From Ziziphus jujuba (Eukaryota; Streptophyta; Magnoliopsida; Rosales; Rhamnaceae), in NCBI RefSeq assembly GCF_031755915.1, contig NC_083388.1:20362001-20426000 (forward strand): a stretch of DNA of 64,000 bases, in the 5' to 3' direction. The first letter of the stretch is position 1. Each line of letters begins with the position of its first letter. Under the pieces are notes generated by a model. The model had not been told where the DNA came from, searched no databases, and saw only the letters and a program-made list of their open reading frames with translations. Both the position numbers and the translations under genes were made by a program. Shown here piece after piece: positions 63,418 to 64,000 of this stretch.

Positions 63418-64000
63418 GGATTCTGGAGAGGAATTATGTTCTATCTTCCATGGTGATCTCTGTAACCCAGCTCCCTAGGATTCTACCTCCAGGATTCTTC
63501 TGAGCTGGGGGATTTTCTGTTATCCATGTACTCTTAATGTTCCCTTTTATGCACTTGGAAGTTATAATTATAGAAATGGAGGTTAGCTTGGTTACAATTA
63601 ACAATAGCATAGTAATTTTGAATGGGAAATCTTATTATTACGGACTCTTTTTTTGTTGTAACAAGGCATAAACTGAGAGCTGTTAGTGTTCGACCCCTTC
63701 TATAGAAATGAACATGCATTTTCTCGATTTACAAAGCATTTTTACTTGCATTGGGTCTTTGAATTAGCATCCGTTTTGATGGATTTGATTTTGGTAGGTC
63801 ATTAAATGCTGTCCTAAGGAGCTATTGAATTTGAATGCACTTTTTAAATATCGACATGCATTTGGATCTCTCTCTCTCTCTGGAGGAGACATGCATTTGA
63901 AATTTTACCTACATTGAGTCTTTGAATTAGCATCCATTACGATGGATTTGATGATGGTAGGTCATTTAATGCTGTCCAAAGGAGCTTTCGAATTTGAAAG
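63418..64000. other. 3' flank of the PDI gene
   Basis: PDI 3' untranslated region, then a direct repeat: ctttgaattagcatcc at about 63757 and again at about 63920 (period about 163), with the following 70-80 bases also repeated. The second copy runs off the window edge. No further gene seen. Confidence 0.6.
63738..64000. repeat. Direct tandem repeat, about 163-bp period, cut by window end
   Basis: Shared blocks include gatggatttgat..tggtaggtcatt, aatgctgtcc and aaggagct, present near 63778-63825 and again near 63941-63990 with roughly 10 percent differences. Confidence 0.7.

Overview
The window is nuclear DNA of a flowering plant. It is AT-rich, its genes are split by short GT-AG introns, and it contains a plant-type tRNA-Ala gene, plant-only gene families (a CKI1-type histidine kinase, a PLS-class PPR protein, F-box proteins with an F-box-associated domain) and plant Ty1/copia and L1-type retroelements. 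The proteins look like those of a rosid-type eudicot, but the sequence alone does not fix the species.

Left flank (0.1-15.4 kb): ordinary housekeeping and developmental genes. These are a seven-exon CKI1-like hybrid histidine kinase (minus), a four-exon universal stress protein (minus), a SAR1 small GTPase (plus), a tRNA-Ala(AGC) and a small secreted DUF7731-type protein (plus). Splice junctions could be placed to the base with frame preserved for all four proteins.

Centre (16.9-51.5 kb): a tandem array of F-box genes, all on the minus strand except one relic. Four members are intact (CDS at 20599-21801, 25627-26778, 31912-33078 and 47885-49183). Seven others are decayed: truncated pieces at 16.9, 17.5 and 22.6 kb; a plus-strand member cut by a LINE at 28.2-30.6 kb; a member cut in two by a 6.4-kb copia element at 34.9-42.6 kb; a frameshifted copy at 43.8-45.2 kb; and an eroded 3' half at 50.7-51.5 kb. 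A unit of about 5 kb (gene, spacer and truncated relative) is duplicated head to tail at 17.5-22.5 and 22.5-27.6 kb, and a recognisable 3'-flanking module recurs beside nearly every member. This is a birth-and-death locus. The intact proteins would act as substrate adaptors of SCF ubiquitin ligases; their targets are unknown.

Right flank (52-63.4 kb): an intronless PPR gene with a 119-bp tandem duplication across its stop codon, a ten-exon SNU23/ZMAT2-type spliceosomal zinc-finger protein (minus), and an eleven-exon protein disulfide isomerase of the PDIL2-1 type (plus).

The most unusual structures are inside the copia element. Its untranslated leader carries an array of G-box (CACGTG) motifs on a period of about 23 bp, followed nearer the LTR by a perfect 23-bp inverted repeat. 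The two nested retroelement insertions, each with readable target-site duplications inside a former F-box coding sequence, are also well supported. I found no multi-gene system of a clearly new kind.
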